Shown here piece after piece: positions 25,609 through 34,952 of a stretch of DNA of 64,000 nucleotides. The first letter of the stretch is position 1. Each line of letters starts with the position of its first letter. This DNA comes from Sva-07 sp963743825 (GTDB lineage: Bacteria; Actinomycetota; Acidimicrobiia; Acidimicrobiales; Ilumatobacteraceae): NCBI GenBank assembly GCA_963743825.1, contig CAVURC010000004.1, forward strand, positions 124,001-188,000. The letters are read 5' to 3'. The position numbers and the translations under genes were made by a program. The notes under the pieces were generated by a model. It made no database searches. It saw only the letters and a program-made list of their open reading frames with translations, and was not told the DNA's origin.

Positions 25609-26970
25609 ATGACCGATGAAAACGATGCGCTCCGATCCAGCATCGTCGCGGCCGTGCAACTCGAACTGGCCCGGTACAACGAGATGGTGTCGGCCGAGCT
25701 TCAGCGGCTCCGCGACGAGGTGACCGCCGAGCGGGCCGCTCGGGCCCGCACCGATGAACAGGTCCTCGCGCTCCTGCCGGCAGTTGAACGATCGCAGGCA
25801 ACGACGTCGGCGTTCCAGACCGAGATCCACCGAGCGCTCGACGTCCGCCTCACCGAATTCGCCACCGCGTCGAAGCGTCGCCAGGAGGAGGTCGAGACCC
25901 GGATCGGACGGATCGCCGACGAGATCAACCTCGGCCTGATCGCCGCGGTCGAGTCCGCTGCTCAACCGATCGTCAAGCAACTGGAGCTTCGGCAGGAGCG
26001 CGTCGAGACCGAGCTCGTCTCGATCGACCGCACGGTCCGCAAGTTCGACGATCAGGCAGCGAAGATCGTCGAACACATCAACGTCATCACCGAGGCAACC
26101 GAGAGCCGCATCGACGAGGTCTCCGGACAGGTGACCGAGGAGATCGATGGTCGCCTCGCCGGATTGGCGACGCGGCTCGACGAGGTCTCGGCGCAGGCGG
26201 CGCGCCAACAGGCCGAGGTCGCCAACGTCGTCGGGAGTCGCGTCGATCAGGCCGAGAGCCGCATCAACGAACGCCTCTTGACCACCGAGGGACGCATCAA
26301 CGAGACCGTCGGCCAACGCATCGCCGACATCGACGCCTACGTCGGCCGGGTGAGCGCGAGCCTCGACGATGCCGTCAACCTGCTCAGCGATCGACTCGCC
26401 GGTGCCGACGCCCGCTTCGACGAGGTGAACACGAACCTCGATGCCATCGCCGGCCGCCTCGATGCCGTCGACGTCGACGCCCTCGACGATCTCAAGGATC
26501 GCGTCGGAGGCCTGGCCGGTGAGGTCGAACTCATCCGCATCGAGACCGAACGATTCCAGGAATCGATGGGCCAGACGATGGACAAGGCCGTGGTCCGCAT
26601 CGTCGAGGTCGAGACCCAGCTGCAGGAACAGCATCTCGACGTGGAGACTGCGGTGCAGCTCGAACGACTCGAAGAAGTCGAACGAGCGCTGATCGCGCTC
26701 GACCCGAACCAGTTCGTCCGTCGCAGCGACGTTGCCGCCCGTCGTCGGTCCGTCGATCTCGGTACCGACGACCGCAACTCGAGCGACGTCGACGAGGCCG
26801 TCCAGCGCGCACTTGCCGCGATGGGGTCTCTCTCCGAACGGCCGAACATGACATCGCCGAACATGTCGCCGCTGGACGTGACATCGCCGGACATGGATGG
26901 ATCCCCATCGGCATCGACCCCGATCTCTCCCCCGACCACGTTCAGCTCCCCCGTGAACGCGCAGCACTGA
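25609..26970 (+). CDS. Long coiled-coil protein at the head of the type IV pilus operon
   Basis: 453 residues, not recognised. Residues about 10-380 are almost continuous amphipathic helix with recurring units (RIDEVSGQVTEEIDGRLAGL, RINERLLTTEGRINETV), little Pro or Gly and no membrane helix. The last 60 residues are Ser/Pro/Asn-rich with NMTSPNMSPLDVTSPDM-like repeats. AAGGA lies about 7 nt before the ATG. The PilB gene follows after 16 nt. PilM/N/O alignment proteins are missing from this locus; a structural role in pilus assembly is inference only. Confidence 0.7.
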   Translation: MTDENDALRSSIVAAVQLELARYNEMVSAELQRLRDEVTAERAARARTDEQVLALLPAVERSQATTSAFQTEIHRALDVRLTEFATASKRRQEEVETRIGRIADEINLGLIAAVESAAQPIVKQLELRQERVETELVSIDRTVRKFDDQAAKIVEHINVITEATESRIDEVSGQVTEEIDGRLAGLATRLDEVSAQAARQQAEVANVVGSRVDQAESRINERLLTTEGRINETVGQRIADIDAYVGRVSASLDDAVNLLSDRLAGADARFDEVNTNLDAIAGRLDAVDVDALDDLKDRVGGLAGEVELIRIETERFQESMGQTMDKAVVRIVEVETQLQEQHLDVETAVQLERLEEVERALIALDPNQFVRRSDVAARRRSVDLGTDDRNSSDVDEAVQRALAAMGSLSERPNMTSPNMSPLDVTSPDMDGSPSASTPISPPTTFSSPVNAQH

Positions 26971-26986
26971 GCCGAAAGCGACGCCG

Positions 26987-28765
26987 ATGGCACTTCGTAA
27001 ACCACGTCCAGACGATCTCGCTCTCCCAACAGGTGGCGGCACCGCCACCGCGCTCGCGGAACCGCCACCGATGGGCGAGTCAGCGGACGAGTGCTCCGCG
27101 GTCGGCCAGGCGCTCGTCCAGGGCGGGCAGCTCGACGCCGAGACGCTTGCCGCGGCACTGGCTGACGCCAACGGCGACCTGCTCAAGTTCGGCACAGCAC
27201 TCCTGAATCGTCATGGCGTCGGCCGTGTCGAGCTGTCGACGACCGTCGCTGCCGTGTGCCAGGTACCGGTCGCCGACGTCTCGATCGTGGAACTCGACGA
27301 GGAGATCGTCACCCGCTTCCCCGAGCAGGTCGCGCGCATCCACAAGGTGATGCCGATCGGTGAGGAAGATGGCCTGATCGTGCTGTACGCCGCCGATCCG
27401 TCGGCGTCGAGGCGACAGCAGGTCGAAGCGGCCACGAGCCAGCGCTTCGCCTGGAAGGCGTCCGACGAGAAGACCGTCACCTCGTTCATCGAGCAGATGT
27501 ACCGCTCGACCGCCGACGTCGACCACATCGTCGCCGCCTTCGCCGCCGAGGACGATCAACGACTGGTTGCCGAGACCATCGCCGAGGTCAACCTCGACGA
27601 CCAGGCGCCCGTGGTGCAACTCGTCGGCAAGATCGTCGGCCAGGCGCTGCGTGACCGCAGCTCCGACATCCACATCGAACCGCTCGACGATCGGCTGCGC
27701 ATCCGCTTCCGCGTCGACGGCCACCTCATCGAGGCGTTCTCGCTGCCTCTGTCGGCCCACAACGCGCTGATCAGCCGCTTGAAGATCATGTCGGAGATGA
27801 ACATCGTCGAGAAGCGGGCCCCGCAGGACGGCCAGTTCTCGACCAAGGTCGACGGTCGCCCGATCGACGTCCGTGTCTCGTCGGTGGCGACGGTGTTCGG
27901 CGAGAAGATCGTCATGCGTCTGCTCGACAAGTCGAAGTCGATGGTCAGCCTCGGCCAGCTCGGCATGCCGGCGGAGACGTACAAGACCTACTCGAAGCTG
28001 GTGCACGCGCCGTTCGGCATGGTCATCTGTGCGGGCCCGACGGGCGCCGGCAAGACCACCACGCTGTACGCCACGTTGCTCGAGATCAACTCCACCGGCA
28101 AGAACGTGACGACCGTCGAAGACCCGGTCGAGTACGTGTTCCCCGGCATCAACCAGGTGCAGACCAACGCCAAGGCCGGCCTCACCTTCGCCACCGGGCT
28201 CAAGGCCCTCCTCCGACAGGACCCCGACACGATCCTGGTCGGTGAGATCCGCGACGTCGACACCGCCCGCATCGCCATCCAGTCGGCCCTCACCGGTCAC
28301 TTCGTGCTGTCGTCGCTGCACGGCACCGACGCCGTTGCTGCGCTGCACCGCCTGCTCGACATGGGCATCGAGGCGTTCCTCGTTGCCTCCGCGATCGTGG
28401 GTGTGGTGTCGCAGCGGCTGCTGCGCAAGATGTGCGACAACTGCAAGGAGCCCTACACGCCGGGCGCCGAGGAGTTGGCCGTGTTCCGTCAGCATTCCGG
28501 CGGGAGCGACAAGACCGTCTTCTACCACGGCAAGGGCTGCAGCTACTGCTCGAACACCGGCTATCGCGACCGCATCGGCGTGTACGAACTGCTGCGGATC
28601 ACGCCTGAAGTGCGCCGTCTGATCGTCGGTTGGGCCACCACCGAGGAACTCCGCCGTCTGGCAGTTGCTCAAGGTATGCGCACGATGCTCCGAGAAGCAA
28701 TGCAGATGGTCGACGACGACGTCACGACCATCCCCGAAGTCGTCCGAACCCTGTTTGCCCACTGA
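26987..28765 (+). CDS. pilB: Type IV pilus assembly ATPase
   Basis: 592 residues. N-terminal GspE/PilB domain, then the ATPase core: Walker A GPTGAGKTT at about 350-358 (Lys356), Asp box VEDPVEY, Walker B ILVGEIRD, His box LSSLHGTDA. A zinc tetracysteine module (MCDNCKEP ... GCSYCSNTG) near the C-terminus marks PilB/GspE rather than PilT. It powers pilin polymerisation at the cytoplasmic face of the membrane. Unbroken frame. Next come pilC, and pilD and pilT nearby. Confidence 0.95.
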   Translation: MALRKPRPDDLALPTGGGTATALAEPPPMGESADECSAVGQALVQGGQLDAETLAAALADANGDLLKFGTALLNRHGVGRVELSTTVAAVCQVPVADVSIVELDEEIVTRFPEQVARIHKVMPIGEEDGLIVLYAADPSASRRQQVEAATSQRFAWKASDEKTVTSFIEQMYRSTADVDHIVAAFAAEDDQRLVAETIAEVNLDDQAPVVQLVGKIVGQALRDRSSDIHIEPLDDRLRIRFRVDGHLIEAFSLPLSAHNALISRLKIMSEMNIVEKRAPQDGQFSTKVDGRPIDVRVSSVATVFGEKIVMRLLDKSKSMVSLGQLGMPAETYKTYSKLVHAPFGMVICAGPTGAGKTTTLYATLLEINSTGKNVTTVEDPVEYVFPGINQVQTNAKAGLTFATGLKALLRQDPDTILVGEIRDVDTARIAIQSALTGHFVLSSLHGTDAVAALHRLLDMGIEAFLVASAIVGVVSQRLLRKMCDNCKEPYTPGAEELAVFRQHSGGSDKTVFYHGKGCSYCSNTGYRDRIGVYELLRITPEVRRLIVGWATTEELRRLAVAQGMRTMLREAMQMVDDDVTTIPEVVRTLFAH

Positions 28766-28789
28766 GAACCCCGAGACACGGAGCAGATC

Positions 28790-30003
28790 ATGCCCAAGTT
28801 CGCCTACGCCGCAATCGACTCCACCGGATCACCCATCGAAGGGGTGACCAAGGCCGACACCGTCGGCGCGGCGCGTTCGCTGTTGGTCGCAACAGAACCT
28901 GTTCCCGACCAAGATCGAGGAACGACGTGGGATGTTCGATTTCGAGCTCACGAAGGAGAAGGTCAAGAAGAAGGAGTTGATGCACTTCACGCGTCAGCTC
29001 GCCGTGTTCGTCAAGGCCGGCATTCCGATCACCGACGCGCTCACCGTGATCGGCGACGAGACCGAGGACGTCGCCTTGCGGCGAGCGCTCAGCAACCTCG
29101 TCGACGATCTCCGCAACGGCGGGCTGTTCTCGGCCGCTGCGGCCGGCCACCCCGAGGTGTTCCCCGACTACTACGTCGGCATCCTGCAATCGGCCGAACT
29201 CACCGGTCAGCTCGACACGGCGTTGGAGAGCCTGTCGGACTACCTCGAACGCGAGATCGAGACCCGCAGCAAGGTGGTGTCGGCGCTGTCGTACCCGATG
29301 GTGGTCATGGTGATGGCGATGATCACCGTGCTGATCCTCGCCGGCTACGTGCTGCCGCAGTTCAAGCCGCTGTTCGAGGAACTCGACGCCGAGCTGCCGC
29401 TGCCGACGCAAGATGTTGCTGGCCTTCTCGCGGCTCTTCACCGACCTGTGGTTCATCACCGCCGCCTTCTTCCTGGTCATCGGCGGGACCCTGATGTTCC
29501 TCTTCAAGCACCCGACCGGCAAGCTCTGGAACAACCGTCTCGTGCTGAAGATCCCGGTCATCAAGGGCATCGTCGACTACGCGATCCTCGAACGGTTCTG
29601 TCGCATCCTCTCGGCGATGCTCGCTGCCGGCGTGCCACTGCCCGAGGGTCTCAAGACCACGACCGACGCAACGAGCAACATCGTCTACAAGGAACGTCTC
29701 GAGATCGCCCGTGCCCAGATGCTCGAGGGGCAGGGGTTCTCCCAGCCGCTCATCGACACCGAGCTGTTCCCGGGCGCGGCGCGCCAGATGTTCAAGGTCG
29801 GCGAGGAGACCGGAACGCTCGACATGCAGCTCGCCGTGGCGAGCGTCTATTTCGACCGGGAGCTCGAGAGCCGCATCAAGAAGTTCACCACCATGTTCGA
29901 GCCCCTGATGATCATCTTCGTGGGTCTCATCGTCGGCTTCGTCGCCGTGGCACTCGTGTCGGCGATGTACGGCGTGCTCAACGGAACCAAGGGGCAGATC
30001 TGA
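28790..30003 (+). CDS. pilC: Type IV pilus inner-membrane platform protein, frame broken twice
   Basis: About 404 residues. N-terminal FAYAAIDSTGSPIEG is the usual PilC/GspF opening. Two T2SSF domains follow (MHFTRQLAVFVKAGIPITDAL and FCRILSAMLAAGVPLPEGL), with membrane helices around 29290-29360, 29420-29500 and 29900-29970. Ends GVLNGTKGQI. Breaks near 28893 and 29408. It forms the membrane base turned by PilB and PilT. Starts 24 nt after pilB, with GGAGCAG upstream. Confidence 0.9.
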
Positions 30004-30011
30004 CCCTCGGG

Positions 30012-30791
30012 TCAGCGCGCGAGGACGATGTCGACGAAATGCTGACCGACGAAGATCCCCACGATCGTGCCGAGGGCCAGGAACGGTCCGAACGGCAACG
30101 CCGTGCGACGACCCGCGCGGTTGACGGCCATCATCACCACGCCGACGACCGCGCCGGCGAGGAAGCCGAAGAACAGCCCGGGCAGCACGATGCCGGGGTT
30201 GATCCAGCCGAGGAACATGCCGAGCAGCGGCGCGAGACGTACGTCGCCGTCGCCCATGCCGCCCCGGCTGAGTTTGTAGATCAACCACATCGTGACCAGG
30301 GCGATGGCAGCACCGAGTGCGGCCATCCAGATGCGCTCGGGTTCGTCGAGCACGAGCGCGGCAATCGCGAGGGCGATCCCGCCCAGCACCATGCCGGTGT
30401 AGGTGATCTCACGCGGCAGTCGCTGCGTGCGCAGGTCGATCCAGGTCTGCGCAACGAGCGTGGCGCACAGGATGCAGTACGCCGGAATCGCGGCGCGCAT
30501 GTCGTCGAAGCGGATCGCCATCAGCACGAAGAGTCCTGCCGTCGTCAGCTCCAGCACGATCGGTTCGATGCCGATCTTCGCCCCACATTGGCGGCACTTG
30601 CCGCGCAGTGCGGCCCAGCTGAGCACCGGCACCAAGTCGAGCGGGCCCAGGCGGAGCCCGCACGAACCACACCGGCTCGGTGGTGCCACCACCGAACCGC
30701 CCTGTGGCACGCGATCCACCACCACCGTCAGGAACGAGCCGATCACCAGACCGGCCACGACTGCAAACACGATCAACAGAGAAAAGCTCAT
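30012..30791 (-). CDS. pilD: Prepilin peptidase / N-methyltransferase (A24 family)
   Basis: 259 residues. The N-terminal domain has the zinc-binding pairs CGSC and CRQC (methyltransferase half). The catalytic aspartates of the A24 peptidase are in WIDLRTQRLP and GGMGDGDVR (GxGD). About eight membrane helices. It removes the leader from prepilins such as those at 12682, 13154 and 33780 and methylates their new N-terminus. On the opposite strand to its neighbours and divergent from pilT. ATG 30791 or 30797 may be the start. Confidence 0.92.
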   Translation of the reverse strand: MSFSLLIVFAVVAGLVIGSFLTVVVDRVPQGGSVVAPPSRCGSCGLRLGPLDLVPVLSWAALRGKCRQCGAKIGIEPIVLELTTAGLFVLMAIRFDDMRAAIPAYCILCATLVAQTWIDLRTQRLPREITYTGMVLGGIALAIAALVLDEPERIWMAALGAAIALVTMWLIYKLSRGGMGDGDVRLAPLLGMFLGWINPGIVLPGLFFGFLAGAVVGVVMMAVNRAGRRTALPFGPFLALGTIVGIFVGQHFVDIVLAR

Positions 30792-30857
30792 CAGCAAGTG
30801 TGGTCCTCGTACACGCCGTCGCGGCGTGCGTTGGCCCGAGCGGGAGGTTAGCCAACC

Positions 30858-32045
30858 ATGTCCATTCCAGATCCGATGCTCGAGTCGCTCCTCAAGGCGA
30901 CCGTCGATTCAGGTGCTTCCGACCTCCACCTCACGGTGGGTCGTCCGGCCACCGTACGCCGCGATGGTGTGCTCATCTCGTTCGAGAACGTGCCGGTGTT
31001 GGCCTCCGACGAGATCGATCGCATGGTCTACTCGCTGCTCGACGAACGCAAGGTCGAGGAACTGCATCGTGACCGCCAGGTCGACTTCTCGTTCGGTCTC
31101 GCCGGTGTCGGCCGGTTCCGTGCCAACGCCTTCCGCCAGCGCGGCAATCTCGCGCTCGCGCTGCGCGTCGTGCCGTTCCGCGTGCGGACGCTCGAAGAGC
31201 TCGGTGCTCCGGCGGCGTGCACGAGCCTGCTCAACAAGCCCTACGGCATCGTCCTCGTGGTGGGCCCGACCGGCTCGGGCAAGTCGACGACCTTGGCCGC
31301 GATGATCGATCGCATCAACGACACCAAGCCGGTGCACATCCTCACCATCGAGGATCCGGTGGAGTACATGCACCACCACAAGATGGCGATGGTCAACCAG
31401 CGCGAGGTCGGCACCGACGTCGAGTCGTTCACCGACGGCCTGCGCAGCGCCCTGCGTGAAGACCCCGACGTGGTGCTCCTCGGCGAGATGCGCGACCTCG
31501 ACTCGATCCAGATCGCGCTGTCGCTCGCCGAGACCGGCCACCTCGTGTTCGCCACGTTGCACACCAACGATGCAGCGCAGGCGCTCGACCGCATCATCGA
31601 CGTCTTCCCCGGCGAGAGCCGCGACCAGATCCAGATCATGCTGGCCGGCGCACTCCAGGGCGTCATCTCGCAGCGTCTGCTCCCCGGCGTCGCCGGTGGC
31701 CGCGTTGCCGCCTACGAGGTGATGATCGCCAACGAGGCGATCCGCAACCTGGTGCGTGAGGGCAAGTCGCGCCAGATGCGCAACATGATCGCCACCGGCG
31801 CCGGCGACGGCATGCAGACCGTCGAGATGGACCTCGCTCGCCTGGTGGCGGCCGGATTGATCACGATGGAGACTGCCATGGAGGCGAGCGCCTACCCGAA
31901 GGAAGTGCAGGCCCAGCTCCAGACGGCTCGCGCCCAGATGCACGCTCACGCCACGGTGTCGACGGGCCAGGCCGCGTCGTCGGGTTCGGGCACCTATGGC
32001 GGCCAGGAGATGGCGCCACCGGTGCCGTCTGCGAACGGCGGCTGA
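30858..32045 (+). CDS. pilT: Type IV pilus retraction ATPase
   Basis: 395 residues. Walker A GPTGSGKST at 136-144, Asp box TIEDPVEYMH, Walker B VVLLGEMRD, His box FATLHTNDAAQ, and the AIRNLVREGKSRQ segment typical of PilT. The tetracysteine module of PilB is absent. The last 50 residues are a Ser/Gly/Ala tail. GGGAGG 11 nt upstream is a good ribosome site. It depolymerises pili, so this pilus can retract (twitching, DNA uptake). Confidence 0.95.
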   Translation: MSIPDPMLESLLKATVDSGASDLHLTVGRPATVRRDGVLISFENVPVLASDEIDRMVYSLLDERKVEELHRDRQVDFSFGLAGVGRFRANAFRQRGNLALALRVVPFRVRTLEELGAPAACTSLLNKPYGIVLVVGPTGSGKSTTLAAMIDRINDTKPVHILTIEDPVEYMHHHKMAMVNQREVGTDVESFTDGLRSALREDPDVVLLGEMRDLDSIQIALSLAETGHLVFATLHTNDAAQALDRIIDVFPGESRDQIQIMLAGALQGVISQRLLPGVAGGRVAAYEVMIANEAIRNLVREGKSRQMRNMIATGAGDGMQTVEMDLARLVAAGLITMETAMEASAYPKEVQAQLQTARAQMHAHATVSTGQAASSGSGTYGGQEMAPPVPSANGG

Positions 32046-32051
32046 TCCGTC

Positions 32052-32770
32052 GTGGCCGCCCAGAAGTTGCCGTACAAGAACATCGCCGGGGTCACCCCGT
32101 GCCCGGGCGGCTGGCTGGTGCTGCCGGCGCGCCTCGTCGGGCATCACGGTGGCCGCCGAGGAAGCCTTCGTGCTCCGCAAGCTGTTCGAGGTGCTCGACT
32201 TCCGGCCGACCTTCGAAGCAGCGGCGATCAACGCACCGATGGGCCTGTTCGACACGCCGTCGGGCCAGTTCCGCCAGTGCGACCGCGAGGCTCGCGAGTA
32301 CGTGGGGTGGCCGCGGGTCGTTTCCATCAGTGGCACGCCGTGCCGTGAGGCGATCGCGGCGTCGAACGCCGAGGCGCAGCAGATGGAGCCGTGGATGACC
32401 AAACACGATCTGCGCCGTTTGCGTTGGGTGCGTGAGGCCGCTCGCGAGATGCAGCCGTACCACTCGCGCAGCTTCTTCTCGGCCAATCCCGACGTGTCGT
32501 TCACCGCGATGAACAGCGATGAGCCGTTGTCGACGTCGCCGTATCACGAGGACGGCCGTCTCGAACGGCTCGAACTGATCCGTCAGCGCCTGCCCGGGCG
32601 TCGACGAGGTGGTGACGCGCACGCCGCCCGACGGCGCGGCCGGTGTGCACCTGCTGCAGGCCGCAGCGTTGCTGTTCACGGCGCGCCGGGCATCGGGCCG
32701 GGCGATCAGCCGGATGCCGATCGATCCCACGTGGGACGAAGTCGGCATGCGCATGGAAATCGTCCGCTGA
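32052..32770 (+). CDS. DUF429 protein (predicted RNase H-fold), frame broken
   Basis: About 240 residues over two breaks (near 32140 and 32598). AGVTPCPGGWLVLPARL, then FEAAAINAPMGLFD and CDREAREYVG, match the DUF429 pattern, whose members are predicted nucleases of unknown substrate. The end reads VDEVVTRTPPDGAAGVHLL ... MRMEIVR. GTG start 6 nt after pilT, so cotranscribed. No link to pili is known to me. Confidence 0.6.
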
Positions 32771-32856
32771 TCCACCGCGAACGGCTCCGGCGCCGCTGAG
32801 CCGTCGAGCGGCACTCGCACGTCGCGTCACTGACGACGCCGTCGGTCGGGGCGGCA

Positions 32857-33521
32857 TCAGCCGTTGAGGGACAGGTCGGCGATGGGGCCGTTGAGCGGCG
32901 CCGACGACTGGTCGCAGCGATCGTCGGCGGGTCGAGGGTCAACGGCGCGAAGGCGATGACCTCCGCTGTTTCGAACACCTCTGTCTCGGATACCTCGGCG
33001 TCGACCTGCTCGACGTTCGGTGCTGAGCGACCGCGACCGGCTCGACCACGGTGGGGTTCCGCGGCATGCACTCGAACATCGTGGCGATCGCCTCGGCGAG
33101 GGCCTTCTGACGTTGGAGGCATTCGTCGAGTCCCTTGCGGATCTGGGCGACGGAGTGCTCGAGGGCGTCGAGGCGGGCGGTGACGTCGGGGGCGGAGCCG
33201 CCAGGGGCCACGCCCGTGAACGAGGAGATGCGGTCGGCGCGCTCGCGCTCGATGAGTGAGGTGAGGCGCTGTTCGGACCGCTCGGTGAGTGGCCCTCGCC
33301 TCCGACCGGGCGACCTCCACTTGCTCCTGGGCGATCTGGGCGTACGTGGCGAGCGAGGTGAACTGGCTGTTGATCTGCGACTCGACCTGCTGTGACCCGG
33401 TACTGCAGTTCGTGCACTTCCACGACGGCCTCGGCCGCAGCCTCGTCGCCGAAGAAGCCGTCGATCGCGCTGGAGTCGAGGGTGTCGGTGTCGTCGAGTC
33501 TCGCGTGTGCTTGCCGAACAT
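32857..33521 (-). CDS. Hypothetical coiled-coil protein, frame broken at several points
   Basis: Not recognised. From ATG 33521 (MFGKHTRD, GAGG about 8 nt upstream) to the stop at 32857 the protein reads across at least four breaks: SSAIDGFFGDEAAAEAVVEV, QQVESQINSQFTSLATYAQI, RLTSLIERERADRISSFTG, RLDALEHSVAQIRKGLDEC and a Val/Glu-rich tail ending ADLSLNG. About 220 residues, mostly helical with heptads; no signal peptide. On the strand opposite to pilT and pilA. Confidence 0.5.
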
Positions 33522-33698
33522 GATGCGTTCGTTCCTCGTGTGTGTCTCACGTGCGCCGCCCGGGTTGGGCGCCTGTACGTACATCGGCGCGCTCCGTCTG
33601 GTTCTTGAACTGCTCCTGACGAGTTGTTGATCTTTCGCCATTTGCCGAACTTTGTGCTCAAGATCGATTCGTGGGCGCCGAAGAATTAGCTGCGCAAC

Positions 33699-33740
33699 GG
33701 GAGATGGTTCTCACGGAGCGCTTCGTGAGAAACGTCTCCT
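33699..33740 (+). promoter_or_regulatory. Structured 5' leader of the pilin gene
   Basis: A hairpin TTCTCACG / CGTGAGAA (8-nt loop) is enclosed by a second pairing GGGAGA / TCTCCT, 40-80 nt before the pilin start. A GGAAGGA ribosome site follows at about 33768. It may stabilise or regulate the abundant pilin message. It does not match the cyclic di-GMP riboswitch consensus as I know it. Confidence 0.35.
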
Positions 33741-33779
33741 TCGGGAGCACCCAACCAAAGAGCGGAAGGAACCAATCAA

Positions 33780-34095
33780 ATGGAAAACAAGCAGGACAAG
33801 GGTTTCACCTTGGTGGAACTCCTCATCGTCATCGTCATCCTCGGCATCCTCGCCACCGTCACGGTGTTCGCGGTCCGTGGCATCACCGACCAGGGCCAGA
33901 CCTCGGCCTGCGCCGCTGACGAGAAGACGCTGCAGGTCGCTCTCGAGGCGTATTACGCCCAGGAGGGCAACGTCGCCGGAGACGCGGCGACCGAGGCCGA
34001 TCTGGTCACCGCAGGCTTGCTGGCCGCACGAGTCGGGCAACTACGACATCAGCTCCGGCGCGGTCACGGCCTACGCCAGCGGCGAGTGCACCTGA
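33780..34095 (+). CDS. pilA: Major type IV pilin, frame broken near the end
   Basis: About 105 residues. Leader MENKQDKG is cut before FTLVELLIVIVILGILATV, the textbook class III pilin N-terminus (Phe+1, Glu+5). The globular part has TSACAADEKTLQVALEAYY and ends ESGNYDISSGAVTAYASGECT, the two cysteines probably forming the usual disulfide loop. One break near 34025. Strong ribosome site and terminator suggest high expression as the pilus subunit. Confidence 0.92.
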
Positions 34096-34129
34096 TCCAC
34101 TGAAATCACCGATTCTCTCGGTGTCGAAG

Positions 34130-34163
34130 ATGGCCCTCGCCGACTGCGGTCGGCGAGGGCCAT
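34130..34163 (+). terminator. Terminator of pilA
   Basis: 15-bp perfect stem (ATGGCCCTCGCCGAC / GTCGGCGAGGGCCAT) with loop TGCG, followed by TTTC. Confidence 0.85.
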
Positions 34164-34242
34164 TTCGCGTCATGTAGGGGATGCGATGTCCCACCTCCGT
34201 CCGGCCGCACGGGCCGCGCATTTCGAGATCTGAAGGATCAAC

Positions 34243-34683
34243 GTGTCGATCACGGCTCACCCGTACAGTTCCGACGCAGTGGCCACCGCCAGCGCGACTC
34301 GTGCCGTGTCGACGAAGCGGACGTCGTGGCTGGCGGAACACGAGATGGGCGTGGTCGACGCCGCAGCGGCGCTCATCGGTCTGCTCCTGTGCGTCGCGGA
34401 CGGGTCCCTCTTCCTGATTCCCGGCTGGACCCCGCGGGCGGCCGTGTTGCTCGTGTCCTTGCCGTTGGGGATCGCGGTCCTCGCCTCGCAGACGGCCCGA
34501 CGCGATGCGGTGGCGATCGTGTGCAGCGTGCTGATCGCGACGTCGGTGGTGACCGGGCTGCTCGGGGGCGGGCATGGCAGCGCAGGCCGCTCTCGTGGAG
34601 GTGGATTCCTCGTGGACCCATCAGTCAATTACACGATGGACGCCAGCGCCGGGGCACTCACCCCAGCCGGAGAATGCGCCTGA
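34243..34683 (+). CDS. Membrane protein with a pilin-like C-terminus
   Basis: 146 residues. GTG start, AAGGA 6 nt upstream. Three hydrophobic helices (about 40-58, 66-80, 88-104) are followed by a Gly-rich turn and a C-terminal segment NYTMDASAGALTPAGECA, strikingly like the end of PilA (NYDISSGAVTAYASGECT). No prepilin leader. Directly behind pilA with its own terminator. Possibly a pilus accessory or a hybrid gene formed by duplication of the pilA 3' end. Function unknown. Confidence 0.6.
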   Translation: MSITAHPYSSDAVATASATRAVSTKRTSWLAEHEMGVVDAAAALIGLLLCVADGSLFLIPGWTPRAAVLLVSLPLGIAVLASQTARRDAVAIVCSVLIATSVVTGLLGGGHGSAGRSRGGGFLVDPSVNYTMDASAGALTPAGECA

Positions 34684-34707
34684 TCATCTCGGTCGACTCC
34701 TCGACCG

Positions 34708-34744
34708 AGAATCCCCGTCGGCTTCGGCCGACGGGGATTCTTTG
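34708..34744 (+). terminator. Terminator of the pilA-linked membrane protein gene
   Basis: 15-bp perfect stem (AGAATCCCCGTCGGC / GCCGACGGGGATTCT), TTCG loop, then TT. Confidence 0.85.
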
Positions 34745-34832
34745 CGCGAGATGCTTCGTACACGGCGGCCGGCGGCTACGAGCCCACGAACCCCTGCGCC
34801 TGATTCGCTCTGACGAATCACGCAATCTGAAC
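34745..34832 (+). other. Short spacer between two terminators, possible pilin 3' remnant
   Basis: No full gene. One frame reads ASYTAAGGYEPTNPCA and stop, with the Cys-x-stop ending and Gly/Thr style of the two genes before it. Since a terminator follows here too, this may be the decayed end of a third pilin-like gene. Confidence 0.25.
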
Positions 34833-34860
34833 GAAGACCCCGCCTTCGGGCGGGGTCTTC
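34833..34860 (+). terminator. Hairpin terminator
   Basis: 12-bp perfect stem GAAGACCCCGCC / GGCGGGGTCTTC with TTCG loop. The transcript it ends is unclear. Confidence 0.75.
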
Positions 34861-34917
34861 ATCCTTTCGCGCACGACGTGCGGCTCTGTCGGCGAGATGC
34901 GGTTATCGGCCGAGCGA

Positions 34918-34952
34918 GACGTACACGATGTGTCGGACACATCGTGTACGTC
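34918..34952. repeat. Perfect 35-bp palindrome centred on GTCGGAC
   Basis: 17-nt arms (GACGTACACGATGTGTC) around one G. It touches the stop codon of the minus-strand LysM-BTAD gene (34951) and may serve as its terminator. Same GTCnGAC centre as at 19346 and 38558. Confidence 0.8.

Noticed and set aside
25525..27195. Long minus-strand ORF opposite the coiled-coil gene
   Set aside because: Composition mirrors the coiled-coil gene on the plus strand, which has a ribosome site and regular heptads.
33640..33779. Cyclic di-GMP riboswitch upstream of pilA
   Set aside because: Considered because of the GGDEF genes and the pilin context, but I could not find the conserved GEMM core; only simple nested hairpins are visible.
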